Source: Fistularia commersonii (taxonomy: Eukaryota; Chordata; Actinopteri; Syngnathiformes; Fistulariidae). Taken from it: a DNA stretch of 64,000 nucleotides. The stretch is taken from contig JBBMNZ010000057.1 of assembly GCA_037954325.1 (NCBI GenBank), positions 124,001 through 188,000 on the forward strand. The letters are read 5' to 3'. Made by a program: the position numbers and the translations under genes. The stretch's first letter is position 1; each line of letters begins with the position of its first letter. The notes below the pieces were generated by a model. It was given only the letters and a program-made list of their open reading frames with translations. It searched no databases and was not told the origin of the DNA. Positions 49,286 to 62,400 of this stretch are shown here, one piece after another.

Positions 49286-49860
49286 TTTCTCACCGAGTTG
49301 AAGCGTTTTTGATTAGGAGTGGATATATCTAATGGATTTCATCAAGCTGGTTTTTACCGTTGAAATGTGTTGTTTAGAACATGATTCTGCACAATATATG
49401 TCAAATTCAGTGTAATCCAGCTACAAGTTCAAAAGATATAGCGATTCGTTCAAAAAGTGCTTATCTCACCGAGTTGAAGCTTTTTTGAGTTGGAGTGGAA
49501 ATAACTAATGAATTTCAATATGCTGGTTTTTGTTGTTGATATATGTTGTTTAGGACCTGATTCTGCTCAATATATGTCAAATTCAGTGTAACCCAGCTAC
49601 AAGATCAAAATATATAGCCATTCGTTCAAAAAGTGCTTATCTCACCGAGTTGAAGAGTTTTTGTTTAAAATTGGAAATAACTTATGGATATCATCAAGCT
49701 GGTTTCTGCTGTTGAAATATGTTGTTTAGGACAAGAGTTTTACAATTTATGTCAAATTCAGTGTAATCCAGGTACATTTTCAAAAGATATAGCCATTCGT
49801 TTAAAAAGTATTTATCTTATCGGGTTGAAGCGTTTTTGATTGGGAGTGGAAATAACTAAT
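49255..49860 (+). repeat. Third, partial unit of the 879-bp HOR
   Basis: About three and a half monomers equal to 47,849-48,454 at +1406 bp (eight monomers). GGATATATCTAATGG, GGACCTGATTCTGCTC and GGACAAGAGTTTTAC are in the same order. Confidence 0.82.
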
Positions 49861-50335
49861 GGATTTCATCATTCTGGTTTCTGCTGTTGAAATATGTTGT
49901 CTAGGACATGATTCTTTACTATATATGTCAATTTCAGTGTAATCCCATCACAGGTTAAAAAGATATAGCCATTCGTTCAAAAACTGCGTATCTCACCGAG
50001 TTGAAGCGTTTTTGATTAGGAGAGGAAATAACTATTGAATTTCACTAAGCCTATTTCTGCTGTTGATAGATGTTGTATAGGACATGATTCTGCACAATAT
50101 ATGTCAAATTCAGTGTAATTCAGCGACAAGATCAAAAGATATAGCCATTCGTTCAAAAACTGCTTATCTCACCGAGTTGAAGCGTTTTCGAGTTGGAATG
50201 GAAATGACTAATGAATTTCATCAAGCTGGTTTCTGCTGTTGAAATATGTTGTTTAGGACATGATTCTGCACAATATATGTCAAATTCTGTGTCATCCAGC
50301 TACAAGTTCAAAAGATATAGCCATAAGGTCAAAAA
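49861..50335 (+). repeat. Chimeric block: 48.98-kb and 35.9-kb types joined
   Basis: 49,861-49,975 matches 48,982-49,096 (offset 879, CATTCTGG and TTCTTTACTATATATG). From about 49,980 to 50,330 it matches 35,893-36,243 (offset 14,087). The A-tract monomer that follows at 36,291 is absent here. Instead the array passes to GTACTTATCTTACCGAG. Confidence 0.75.
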
Positions 50336-51970
50336 GTACTTATCTTACCGAGTTAAATCACTTTTGATTAGGAGTGGAAATAACTCATGAATTTCATCAA
50401 GCTGGTGTCTACTGGTGATATATGTTGTTTGAGACATGATTCTGCACAATATATGTTAAATTCAGTGTAATCCCATCACATGTTCAAATAATATAGCCAT
50501 TCGTTCAAAAAGTGTTTATCTTATCGGATTGAAGCGTTTTTGATTGAGTGGAAATAACTCATGAATTTCATCAAGCTGGTTTCTGCTGTTCATATATGAT
50601 GTTCAGTACATGATTCTGCACAATTAATGTCAATTTCAGTGTAATCCAGCGGCAAGTTCAAAAGATATAGCCATTCGTTCAAAAAGTGCTTATATTATCG
50701 AGTTAAATTGTTTATGAGTTGGAGTGGAAATAACTGATGAATTTCATCAAGCTGGTTTCTGCTGTTGATACATGTTGTCTTGGACATGATTCTGCACAAA
50801 ATATTTCAAATTCAGTGTAATCCCATCACAGGTTCAAAAGATATAGCCATTCGTTCAAAAACTGCGTATCTCACCGAGTTGAAGCGTTTTTGATTAAGAG
50901 GAAATTACTATTGAATTTCACCAAGCCTTTTTCTGCTGTTGATAGATTTTGTATAGGACATGATTCTGCACAATACATATCAAATTCAGTGTAATCCCGC
51001 TACAAGTTCAAAAGATATAGCCATTCGTTCAAAAAGTCTATATCTCACCGACTTGAAGCGTATTTGATTCGGAGTGGAAATAACAAATGAATTTCATCAA
51101 GTTGGTTTCTACTGTTGAAATATGTTGTTTAGGACATGATTCTCAACAATATATGTCAAATTCAGTGTAATCCAATCACAGTTTCAAAAGATATAGCCAT
51201 TCGTTCAAAAAGTGCTTATCTCACCGAATTAAAGCGTTTTTGATTAAGAGAGGAAATAACTATTGAATTTCACCAAGCCTGTTTCTGCTGTTGATAGATG
51301 TTGTATAGGACATGATTCTGTACAATATATGTCAAATTCAGAGTAATCCAGCTATAAGTTCAAAAGATATTGCCACAAGGTCAAAAAGTGCTTATCTCAC
51401 TGAATTGAAGCGTATTTGATTTTGAGTGGAAATGACTAATGAATTTCATCAAGCTGGTTTCTGCTGTTGAAATATTTACTATAGGACATGATTTCGCACA
51501 ATATATGTAAAATTCAGTGTAATCCAGCTACAAGTTCAAAGGATATAGCCATTCGTTCAAAAAGTCTATATCTCACCGACTTGAAGCGTATTTGATTCGG
51601 AGTGGAAATAACAAATTAATTTCATCAAGCTTTTTCCTGCTATTGAATATGTTGTTCAGGACATGATTCTACACAAAATATGTAAAATTCAGTGTAATCC
51701 CATCACAGGTTCAAAATATATATCCATTCGATCAAAAAGTGCTTATCTCACCGAGTTGAAGCGTTTTTGATTAAGAGAGGAAATAACTATTGAATTTCAC
51801 CAAGCCTGTTTCTGCTGTTGATAGATATTGTATAGGACATGATTCTGTACAATATATTTCATATTCAGTGTAATCCAGCGACAAGATCAAAAGATATAGC
51901 CATTCGTTCAAAAACTGCTTTTCTCACCGAGTTGAAGCGTTTTCTAGTTGGAGTTGAAATAACTAATGAA
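50335..51970 (+). repeat. Right copy of the 37.0/39.4-kb series
   Basis: 50,540-51,060 follows 37.0-37.5 kb (offset 13,553), then the sequence follows 39.8-40.7 kb (offset 11,257). Markers are as described for those blocks. The first two monomers (50,335-50,540) are mixed-type and match no single block. Confidence 0.78.
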
Positions 51971-54580
51971 TATCAATATGCTGGTTTTTGCTGTTGATAT
52001 ATGTTGTTTAGGACATGATTCTGCACAATATATGTCAAATTCAGTGTAATCCAGCTGTAAGTTCAAAAGATATAGCCATAAGGTAAAAAAGTAATTATGT
52101 CACTGAATTGAAGCTTTTTTGTTTTTGAGTGGAAATGACTAATGATTTCCACCAAGCCTGTTTCTGCTGTTGATAGATGTTGTTAAAGAAATGATTCTGT
52201 ACAATATATGTCAAATTCAGTGTAATCCAGCCACAAGTTCAAAAGATATAGCCATAAGGTCAAAAACTGCATATCTTATCGAGTTAAATCGTTTTGGATT
52301 AGGAGTGGAAATAACAAATGAATTTCATCATGCTGGTTTCTGCTGTTGATATATGTTGTTTAGGACATGATTCTGCACAATATATGTCAATTTCAGTGTA
52401 ATCCCATCACAGGTTTAAAAGATAAAACCATTCGTTCAGAAAGTCTTCATCTCACCGAGTTGAAGCGTTTTTGATTAGGAGTGGAAATAACTAACGAATT
52501 CCATTAAGCTGGTTTCCACTGTTGAAATATGTTGTCTAGGACATGATTCTGCACAATATATTTCAATTTCAGTGTAATCCCATTACAGGTTAAAAAGATA
52601 TAGCCATTCGTTCAAAAAGTCTTCACACCGAGTTGAACCGTTTTTGATTAGGAGTGGAAATAACTAATGAATTTCATCAAGCCGGTTTCTGCTGTTGAAA
52701 TATCTTGTTTAGAACATGATTCTGCACAATATATGTCAAATTCATGTTAATCCAGCCACAAGTTCAAAAGATGTATCCATAAGGTCAAAAAGTGCTTATC
52801 TCACTGAGTTGAAGCGTTTTTGATGTTGAGTGGAAATGACTAATGAATTTCATCAAGCTGGTTTCTGCCGTTGACAAATGTTGTTTAGGACATCATTCTG
52901 CACAAAATATGTCAACTTCAGTGTAATCCCATCACAGGTTCAAAAGATATAGCCATTCGTTCAAAAAGGACTTATCTCACCGAGTTGAAGCGTTTTTGAT
53001 TATGAGTGGAAATAACTAATGAATTTCATCTAGCTGGTTTCTGATGTTGAAATATGTTTTTTAGGACATGATTCTGCACAAAATATGTCAAATTCAGTGT
53101 AATCCCATCACAGGTTCAAAAGATATAGCCATTCGTTCAAAAAGTGTTTATCTTTTTGGGTTGAAGCGTTTTTGATTGGAAGTGGAAATAACTAATGAAT
53201 TTCATCAAGCTGGTTTCTGCTGTTGAAATATGTTTTTTAGGACATGATTCTACGCAAAATATGTCAAATTCAGTGTAATCCAGCGTCAAGATCAAAAGAT
53301 ATAGCCTTTCGTTCAAAAAGTGCTTATCTCACGGAGTTGAAGCGTTTTTGATTAGGAGTGGAAATAACGAATGAATTTCATCAAGTTGGTTTCTACTGTT
53401 GAAATATGTTGTTTAGGACATGATTCTGCACAATATATGTCAAATTCTGTGTAATCCCATCGAAGGTTCAAAAGATATAGCCATTCGTTCAAAAAGTTCT
53501 TATCTTATCGAGTTGAAGCGTTTTTGATTAAGAGAGGAAATAACTATTGAATTTCACCAAGCCTTTTTCTGCTATTGATAGATGTTGTATAGGACATGAT
53601 TCTGTACAATATATGTCAAATTCAGTGTAATCCAGCGACAAGATCAAAAGATATAGCCATTCGTTCGAAAACTGCTCATCTCACCGAGTTGAAGCGTTTT
53701 GGAGTTGGAGTTGAAATAACTAATGTATTTCAATATGCTGGTTTTTGCTGTTGATATATGTTGTTTAGGACATGATTCTGCACAATATATCAAATTCAGT
53801 GTAATCCAGCTATAAGTTCAAAAGATATAGCCATAAGGTCAAAAAGTGCTTTTCTCGCTGAGTTGAAGCTTTTTTTGTTTTTGAGTGGAAATGACTAATG
53901 AATTTCATCAAGCTGGTTTCATCTGGTGAGATATGTTGTTTAGGACATGATTCTGCACAATATATGTCAAATTCAGTGTAATCCACCTACAAGTTCAAAA
54001 GATATAGCCATAAGGTCAAAGAGTGCTTATCTTACCGAGGTTAAATCTTTTTTGAGTTGGAAAGGAAATAACTAATGAATTTCATCATTCTGGTTTCTGC
54101 TGTTTATATATGTTGTTTCGGACATGATTAAGCACAATATATGTCAAATTTAGTGTAATCACATCACGGGTTCAAAAGATATAGCCATTCATTCAAAAAG
54201 TGCTTATCTCATCGGGTTGAAGCGTTTTTGATTGAGAGTGGAAATAACTAATGAATTTCACCAAGTTGGTTTTTGCTGTTGACATATGTTGTTTAGAACA
54301 TGATTCTGCACAATACATGTCAAATTCTGTGTAATCCAGCTACAAGTTCAAAAGATATAGCCATAAGGTCAAAAAGTGCTTATCTTACAGAGGTTAAATC
54401 TTTTTTGAGTTGGAGTGGAAATAACTAATCAATTTCATCATGCTGGTTTCTGCTTTTGATATATGTCTTTTAGGACAAGATTCTGCACAATATATGTCAA
54501 ATTCAGTGTGATCCCATCACAGGTTCAAAAGATATATCCATTCGTTCAAAAAGTCATCATCTCACTGAGTTGAAGCGTTT
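51970..54580 (+). repeat. 15-monomer HOR, left copy (offset 3164)
   Basis: It matches 55,134-57,744 at 3163-3164 bp (18 monomers). Shared rare words are GTTTTGGATTAGGAG, CTTCACACCGAGTTGAACCG, AAATTCATGTTAATCCAGCC, GTTGACAAATGTTG, TATCTTTTTGGGTTGAAG and CATCGAAGGTTC. The intervening 54,581-55,133 is the A12 monomer and its neighbours. Confidence 0.85.
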
Positions 54581-55133
54581 TTGATTAGGAGTGGAAAAAA
54601 AAAAAAGAATTTCATTAAGCTGGTTTCTGCTGTGGAAATATGTTTTTTCGGACATGATTCTGCACAAATATGTCAAATTCAGTGTAATCCAGGAACGAAT
54701 TCAAAAGATATAGCCGTTCGTTCAAAAAGTTCTTATATCACTGACTTGAAGCGTTTTTGACTAGTAGTGGAAATAACTATTGAATTTCATCAAGCCGGTT
54801 TCTGCTGTTGAAATATCTTGTTTAGAAAATGATTCTGCACAATATATGTCAAATTCAGTGTAACCCAGCTACAAGATCAAAATATATAGCCATTCGTTAA
54901 AAAAGTGCTTTTCTCACCGAGTATAAGCGTTATTGATTAGGAGTGGAAATAACTAATGAATTTCATTAATCTGGTTTCTGCTGTTGAAATATGTTGTTTA
55001 GGACAATATTCTGCACAAAATGTGTCAAATTCAGTGTAATCCAACTACAAGTTCAAAAGATATAGCCATTCGTTCAAAAACTACATATATTATCGAGTTA
55101 AATCGTTTTTGAGTTGGAGTGGAAATAACTAAT
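54581..55133 (+). repeat. A-tract HOR module, copy 4
   Basis: Holds the A12 run (54,595-54,606), GGAACGAATTC, CCGTTCGTTC and GAGTATAAGCGTTATTG. Its CCAGGAACG and TAGCCGTTCG variants are shared only with the 58.8-kb copy, which makes these two a recent pair (offset about 4219 bp). Confidence 0.82.
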
Positions 55134-57744
55134 GAATTTCAATATGCTGGTTTTTGCTGTTGATTTATGTTGTTTAGGACATGATTCTGCACAATATGTC
55201 AAATTCAGTGTAATTCAGCTATAAGTTCAAAAGATATAGCCATAAGGTAAAAAAGTAATTATCTCAATGAGTTGAAGCTTTATTGTTTTTGAGTGGAAAT
55301 GACTAATGATTTCCACCAAGCCTGTTTCTGCTGTTGATAGATGTTGTATAGGACATGATTTTGTACAATATATGTCAAATTCAGTGTAATCCAGCCACAA
55401 GTTCAAAAGATATAGCCATAAGGTCAAAAACTGCATATCTTATCGAGTTAAATCGTTTTGGATTAGGAGTGGAAATAACTAATGAATTTCATCATGCTGG
55501 TTTCTGCTGTTGATATATGTTGTTTAGGACATGATTCTGCACAATATATGTCAATTTCAGTGTAATCCCATCACAGGTTAAAAAGATAAAGCCATTCATT
55601 CAAAAAGTCTTCATCTCACCGAGTTGAAGCGTTTTTGATTAGGAGTAGAAATAACTAATGAATTCCATTAAGCTGGTTTCTACTGTTGAAATATGTTGTC
55701 CAGGACATGATTCTGCACAATATATGTCAATTTCAGTGTAATCCCATCACAGGTTAAAAGATATAGCCATTCGTTCAAAAAGTCTTCACACCGAGTTGAA
55801 CCGTTTTTGATTAGGAGTGGAAATAACTAATGAATTTCATCAAGCCGGTTTCTGCTGTTGAAATATCTTGTTTAGAACATGATTCTGCACAATATATGTC
55901 AAATTCATGTTAATCCAGCCACAAGTTCAAAAGATGTATCCATAAGGTCAAAAAGTGCTTATCTCACTGAGTTGAAGCGTTTTTGATTTTGAGTGGAAAT
56001 GACTAATGAATTTCATCAAGCTGGTTTCTGCCGTTGACAAATGTTGTTTAGGACATCATTCTGCACAAAATATGTCAACTTCAGTGTAATCCCATCACAG
56101 GTTCAAAAGATATAGCCATTCGTTCAAAAAGGACTTATCTCACCGAGTTGAAGCGTTTTTGATTATGAGTGGAAATAACTAATGAATTTCATGTAGCTGG
56201 TTTTTGATGTTGAAATATGTTTTTTAGGACATGATTCTGCACAAAATATGTCAAATTCAGTGTAATCCCATCACAGGTTCAAAAGATATAGCCATTCGTT
56301 CAAAAAGTGTTTATCTTTTTGGGTTGAAGCGTTTTTGATTAGAAGTGGAAATAACTAATGAATTTCATCAAGCTGGTTTCTGCTGTTGAAATATGTTTTT
56401 TAGGACATGATTCTACGCAAAATATGTCAAATTCAGTGTAATCCAGCGTCAAGATCAAAAGATATAGCCTTTCGTTCAAAAAGTGCTTATCTCACGGGGT
56501 TGAAGCGTTTTTGATTAGGAGTGGAAATAACTAATGAATTTCATCAAGTTGGTTTCTACTGTTGAAATATGTTGTTTAGGACATGATTCAGCACAATATA
56601 TGTCAAATTCTGTGTAATCCCATCGAAGGTTCAAAAGATATAGCCATTCGTTCAAAAAGTTCTTATCTTATCGAGTTGAAGCGTTTTTGATTAAGAGAGG
56701 AAATAACTATTGAATTTCACCAAGCCTTTTTCTGCTATTGATAGATGTTGTATGGGACATGATTCTGTACAATATATGTCAAATTCAGTGTAATCCAGCG
56801 ACAAGATCAAAAGATATAGCCATTCGTTCGAAAACTGCTCATCTCACCGAGTTGAAGCGTTTTGGAGTTTGAGTTGAAATAACTAATGAATTTCAATATG
56901 CTGGTTTTTGCTGTTGATATATGTTGTTTAGGACATGATTCTGCACAGTATATCAAATTCAGTGTAATCCAGCTATAAGTTCAAAAGATATAGCCATAAG
57001 GTCAAAAAGTGCTTATCTCGCTGAGTTGAAGCTTTTTTTGTTTTTGAGTGGAAATGACTAATGAATTTCATCAAGCTGGTTTCATCTGGTGAGATATGTT
57101 GTTTAGGACATGATTCTGCACAATATATGTCAAATTCAGTGTAATCCACCTACAAGTTCAAAAGATATAGCCATAGGGTCAAAGAGTGCTTATCTTACCG
57201 AGGTTAAATCTTTTTTGAGTTGGAAAGGAAATAACTAATGAATTTCATCATTCTGGTTTCTGCTGTTTATATATGTTGTTTCGGACATGATTAAGCACAA
57301 TATATGTCAAATTTAGTGTAATCACATCACGGGTTCAAAAGATATAGCCATTCATTCAAAAAGTGCTTATCTCATCGGGTTGAAGCGTTTTTGATTGAGA
57401 GTGGAAATAACTAATGAATTTCACCAAGTTGGTTTTTGCTGTTGACATATGTTGTTTAGAACATGATTCTGCACAATACATGTCAAATTCTGTGTAATCC
57501 AGCTACAAGTTCAAAAGATATAGCCATAAGGTCAAAAAGTGCTTATCTTACAAAGGTTAAATCTTTTTTGAGTTGGAGTGGAAATAACTAATCAATTTCA
57601 TCATGCTGGTTTCTGCTGTTGATATATGTTGTTTAGGACAAGATTCTGCACAATATATGTCAAATTCAGTGTGATCCCATCACAGGTTCAAAAGATATAT
57701 CCATTCGTTCAAAAAGTCATCATCTCACTGAGTTGAAGCGTTTT
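55134..57744 (+). repeat. 15-monomer HOR, right copy
   Basis: Counterpart of 51,970-54,580. It ends in CACTGAGTTGAAGCGTTTTT (57,727-57,746), where the left copy continues to the A12 monomer but this copy jumps to the GATTTTGAGTGG / GCCGTTGACAAATG monomer, that is, back to the 55,981 position. Confidence 0.85.
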
Positions 57745-58694
57745 TGATTTTGAGTGGAAATGACTAATGAATTTCATCAAGCTGGTTTCTGCCGTTGACA
57801 AATGTTGTTTAGGACATCATTCTGCACAAAATATGTCAACTTCAGTGTAATCCCATCACAGGTTCAAAAGATATAGCCATTCGTTCAAAAAGGACTTATC
57901 TCACCGAGTTGAAGCGTTTTTGATTATGAGTGGAAATAACTAATGAATTTCATGTAGCTGGTTTCTGATGTTGAAATATGTTTTTTAGGACATGATTCTG
58001 CACAATATATGTCAAATTCAGTGTAATCCCATCACAGGTTCAAAAGATATAGCCATTCGTTCAAAAAGTGTTTATCTTTTTGGGTTGAAGCGTTTTTGAT
58101 TAGAAGTGGAAATAACTAATGAATTTCATCATGCTGGTTTCTGCTGTTGAAATATGTTTTTTAGGACATGATTCTACGCAAAATATGTCAAATTCAGTGT
58201 AATCCAGCGTCAAGATCAAAAGATATAGCCTTTCGTTCAAAAAGTGCTTATCTCACTGGGTTGAAGCGTTTTTGATTAGGAGTGGAAATAACTAATGAAT
58301 TTCATCAAGTTGGTTTCTACTGTTGAAATATGTTGTTTAGGACATGATTCAGCACAATATATGTCAAATTCTGTGTAATCTCATCGAAGGTTCAAAAGAT
58401 ATAGCCATTCGTTCAAAAAGTTCTCATCTTATCGAGTTGAAGCGTTTTTGATTAAGAGAGGAAATAACTATTGAATTTCACCAAGCCTTTTTCTGCTATT
58501 GATAGATGTTGTATAGGCCATGATTCTGTACAATATATGTCAAATTCAGTGTAATCCAGCGACAAGATCAAAAGATATAGCCATTCGTTCGAAAACTGCT
58601 CATCTCACCGAGTTGAAGCGTTTTGGAGTTGGAGTTGAAATAACTAATGAATTTCAATATGCTGGGTTTTGCTGTTGATATATGTTGTTTAGGA
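57742..58694 (+). repeat. Third copy of the 55.98-56.94 kb segment
   Basis: Offset 1761 bp (10 monomers) from 55,981-56,935. Private changes include CTGGGTTTTGCTG at 58,662 and ATCTCATCGAAGG at 58,379. It exits in the TTTAGGACA word near 58,691 to the A-tract series. Confidence 0.82.
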
Positions 58695-59885
58695 CAAGAT
58701 TCTGCACAATATATGTCAAATTCAGTGTGATCCCATCACAGGTTCAAAAGATATATCCATTCGTTCAAAAAGTCATCATCTCACTGAGTTGAAGCGTTTT
58801 TGATTAGGAGTGGAAAAAAAAAAAGAATTTCATTAAGCTGGTTTCTGCTGTGGAAATATGTTTTTTCGGACATGATTCTGCACAAAATATGTCAAATTCA
58901 GTGTAATCCAGGAACGAATTCAAAAGATATAGCCGTTCGTTCAAAAAGTTCTTATATCACTGACTTGAAGCGTTTTTGACTAGTAGTGGAAATAACTAAT
59001 GAATTTCATCAAGCCGGTTTCTGCTGTTGAAATATCTTGTTTAGAAAATGATTCTGCACAATATATGTCAAATTCAGTGTAACCCAGCTACAAGATCAAA
59101 ATATATAGCCATTCGTTAAAAAAGTGCTTTTCTCACCGAGTATAAGCGTTATTGATTAGGAGTGGAAATAACTAATGAATTTCATTAATCTGGTTTCTGC
59201 TGTTGAAATATGTTGTTTAGGACAATATTCTGCACAAAATGTGTCAAATTCAGTGTAATCCAACTACAAGTTCAAAAGATATAGCCATTCGTTCAAAAAC
59301 TACATATATTATCGAGTTAAATCGTTTTGGATTAGGAGTGGAAATAACTAATGAATTTCATCATGCTGGTTTCTGCTGTTGATATATGTTGTTTAGGACA
59401 TGATTCTGCACAATATATTTCAATTTCAGTGTAATCCCATCACAGGTTAAAAAGATAAAGCCATTCATTCAAAAAGTCTTCATCTCACCGAGTTGAAGCG
59501 TTTTTGATTAGGAGTAGAAATAACTAATGAATTCCATTAAGCTGGTTTCTACTGTTGAAATATGTTGTCCAGGACATGATTCTGCACAATATATGTCAAT
59601 TTCAGTGTAATCCCATCACAGGTTAAAAGATATAGCCATTCGTTCAAAAAGTCTTCACACCGAGTTGAACCGTTTTTGATTAGGAGTGGAAATAACTAAT
59701 GAATTTCATCAAGCCGGTTTCTGCTGTTGAAATATCTTGTTTAGAACATGATTCTGCACAATATATGTCAAATTCATGTTAATCCAGCCACAAGTTCAAA
59801 AGATGTATCCATAAGGTCAAAAAGTGCTTATCTCACTGAGTTGAAGCGTTTTTGATTTTGAGTGGAAATGACTAATGAATTTCAT
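58691..59885 (+). repeat. A-tract module copy 5 with a two-monomer deletion
   Basis: 58,691-59,326 matches 54,472-55,107 (offset 4219) and 59,327-59,885 matches 55,458-56,016 (offset 3869). The change of 350 bp falls in the shared word ATCGAGTTAAATCGTTTT, so two monomers present at 55.11-55.46 kb are absent here. This is a clean in-register deletion. Confidence 0.83.
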
Positions 59886-60540
59886 CAAGCTGGTTTCTGC
59901 TGTTAAGATATGTTGTTTAGGACATGATTCTGCACAATATATGTCAAATTCAGTGTAATCCAGCTACAAGTTCAAAAGATAGAGCCATAAGGTCAAAATC
60001 TGCTTATCTTATCGAGTTAAATCGTTTTTGAGTTGGACTGGAAATAACTCATGAATTTCATCAAGCTGGTTTCTGCTGGATATATGTTGTTTAGAACATG
60101 ATTCTGCACAATATATGTCAAATTCAGTGTAATCCCATCACAGGTTCAAAAGATAAAGCCATTCGTTAAAAAAGTGTTTATCTTATCGGGTTGAAGCGTT
60201 TTTGATTAAGAGTGGAAATAACTAATGAATTTCACCAAGCTGGTTTCTGCTGTTCAAATATGTTGTTTAGGACATGATTCTGCACAATATATGTCAAATT
60301 CATTGTAATCCAGCAACATTTAAAAAAGATATAGCCATTCGTTCAAAAAGTGCTTCTCACACCGAGTTGAAGCATTTTTGATTAGGAGTGGAAATAACTA
60401 ATGGATTTCATCAAGCTGGTTTTTGCCATTGAAATATGTTGTTTAGGACTTGATTCTGCACAATATATGTCAAATTCAGTGTAATCCCAACAGCGGTTCA
60501 AAAGATAGAGCCAATTCGTTCAAAGAATGCTTATCGCACC
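59885..60540 (+). repeat. Third copy of the 4.8/17.7-kb block
   Basis: ATAGAGCCATAAGGTCAAAA, CTGCTGGATATATG, GGACTTGATTCTGC and GTAATCCCAACAGCGG in the same order as at 4.8 and 17.7 kb (59,971 vs 17,803, offset 42,168). It marks the end of the A-tract family and the return of left-flank types. Confidence 0.78.
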
Positions 60541-62400
60541 GAGTTGAAGCGTTTTTTATTAGGAAAGGGAATAACTAATGAATTTCACCAAGCTGGTTTC
60601 CGCTGTTCAAATATGTTGTTCAGTACATTATTCTGCACAATATATGTAAATTCAGTGTAATCCAGTTACAAGTTCAAAAGATATAGCCATTCGTTCAAAA
60701 AGTGCTTCCCTCACAGAGTTGAAGCGTTTTTGATTAGGAGTGGAAATAACTAATGGATTTCATCAAGCTGGTTACTGCCGTTGAAATATGTTTTATAGAA
60801 CATGATTCTGCACAATTAATGTTAAATTCAGTTTAATCCAGCTACAAGTTCAAAAGATAGAGCCAATTCGTTCAAAGAATGCTTATCGCATCGAGTTGAA
60901 GCGTTTTTGATTAGGAGAGGAAAAAACTAATGAATTTCACCAAACTGGATCCTGCTGTTGAAATATGTTGTTTAGTCCATGATTTTGCACAAAATATGTC
61001 AAATTCAGTGTAATCCAGCGACAATATCAAAAGACATAGCCATTCGTTAAAAAAGTGCTTATCTCACCGAGTTGAAGCGTTTTTGATTAGGAGTGGAAAT
61101 AACTAATGAATTTCACCAAGCCTTTTTCTGCTGTTGATAGATGTTGGATGGGACATGATTCTGTACAATATATTTCAAATTCAGTGTAATCCAGCGACAA
61201 GATCAAAAAATATAGCCATTCGTGCAAAAACTGCTGATATCACCGAGTTGAAGCGTTTTTGAGTTGTGGTGGAAATAACTAATGAATTTAAACATGCTGG
61301 TTTTTGCTGTTGGTATATGTTGTTTAGGACATGATTTTGCACAATATATGTCAAATTCAGTGTAATCCAGCTACAAGTTCAAAAGATATAGCCATAAGGT
61401 CAAAAAGTTCTTATCTCACTGAGTTGAAGCGTTTTAGATTTTGAGTGGAAATGACTAATGAATTTCATCAAGCTGGTTTCTGCTGTTGAAATATGTTGTT
61501 TAGGACATGATTCTGCACAATATATGTCAAATTCAGTGTAATCCCATCACAGTTTCAAAAGATATAGCCATGCGTTCAAAAAGTGCTTATGTCACCGAGT
61601 TGAAGCGTTTTTGATTAAGAGATGAAATAACTATTGAATATCATCAAGCAGGTCTCTGCTGTTGAAATATGTTGTTTCGGACATGATTCTGCACAATATA
61701 TGTCAAATTCAGTGTAATCCAGCTACAAGATCAAAAGATATAGCCTGAAGGTCAAAAATTGCTTATCTTATCAAGTTAAATAGTTTTTGAGTTGGAGTGG
61801 AAATAACTCATTAATTTCATCAAGCTGGTTACTGCTGGATATATGTTGTTTAGGACATGATTCTGCACAATATATGTCAAATTCAGTGTAATCCAGCTAC
61901 AAGTTCAAAAGATATAGCCATAAGGTTAAAAAGTGCTTATCTTCCCGAGGTTAAATCTTTTTTGAGTTGGAGTGGAAATAACTAATGAATTTCATCATGC
62001 TGGTTTCTGCTGTTGATATATGTTGTTTAGGACATGATTCTGCACAATATATGTCAAATTCAGTGTCATCCAGGTACAAGTTCAAAAGATATAGCCATTT
62101 GTTCAAAAAGTGCTTCTCTCACCTAGTTGAAGCGTTTTTGATTAGGAGTGGAAATACCTAATAGACTTCATCAAGCTGTTTTTTGCCGTTGAATTATGTT
62201 GTTTAGAACATGATTTTGCACAAAATATGTCAAATTCAGTGTAATCCAGCGACAAGATCAAAAGATATAGCCATTCGTGCAAAAAGTGCTTATCTCACCG
62301 AGCTGAAGCGTTTTTGATTAGGAGTGGAAATAACTAATGAATTTCATCAAGCTGGTTTCTACTCTTGAAATATGTTGTTTAGGACATGATTCTGCACAAT
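60540..62400 (+). repeat. HOR segment related to 13.1-16.3 kb
   Basis: It follows the series of 13.1-15.1 kb: TTCAAATATGTTGTTCAGTACAT, GTTACTGC, AAAAGACATAGCC, CATGCGTTCAAAAAGTGC, TAGCCTGAAGG, ACTGCTGGATATATG, GTGTCATCCAGG. It then passes to the 16.2-kb type with TACTCTTGAAATATG. It is a single-copy version, without the 1583-bp duplication, and is more diverged than the 13/15-kb pair are from each other. Confidence 0.75.
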
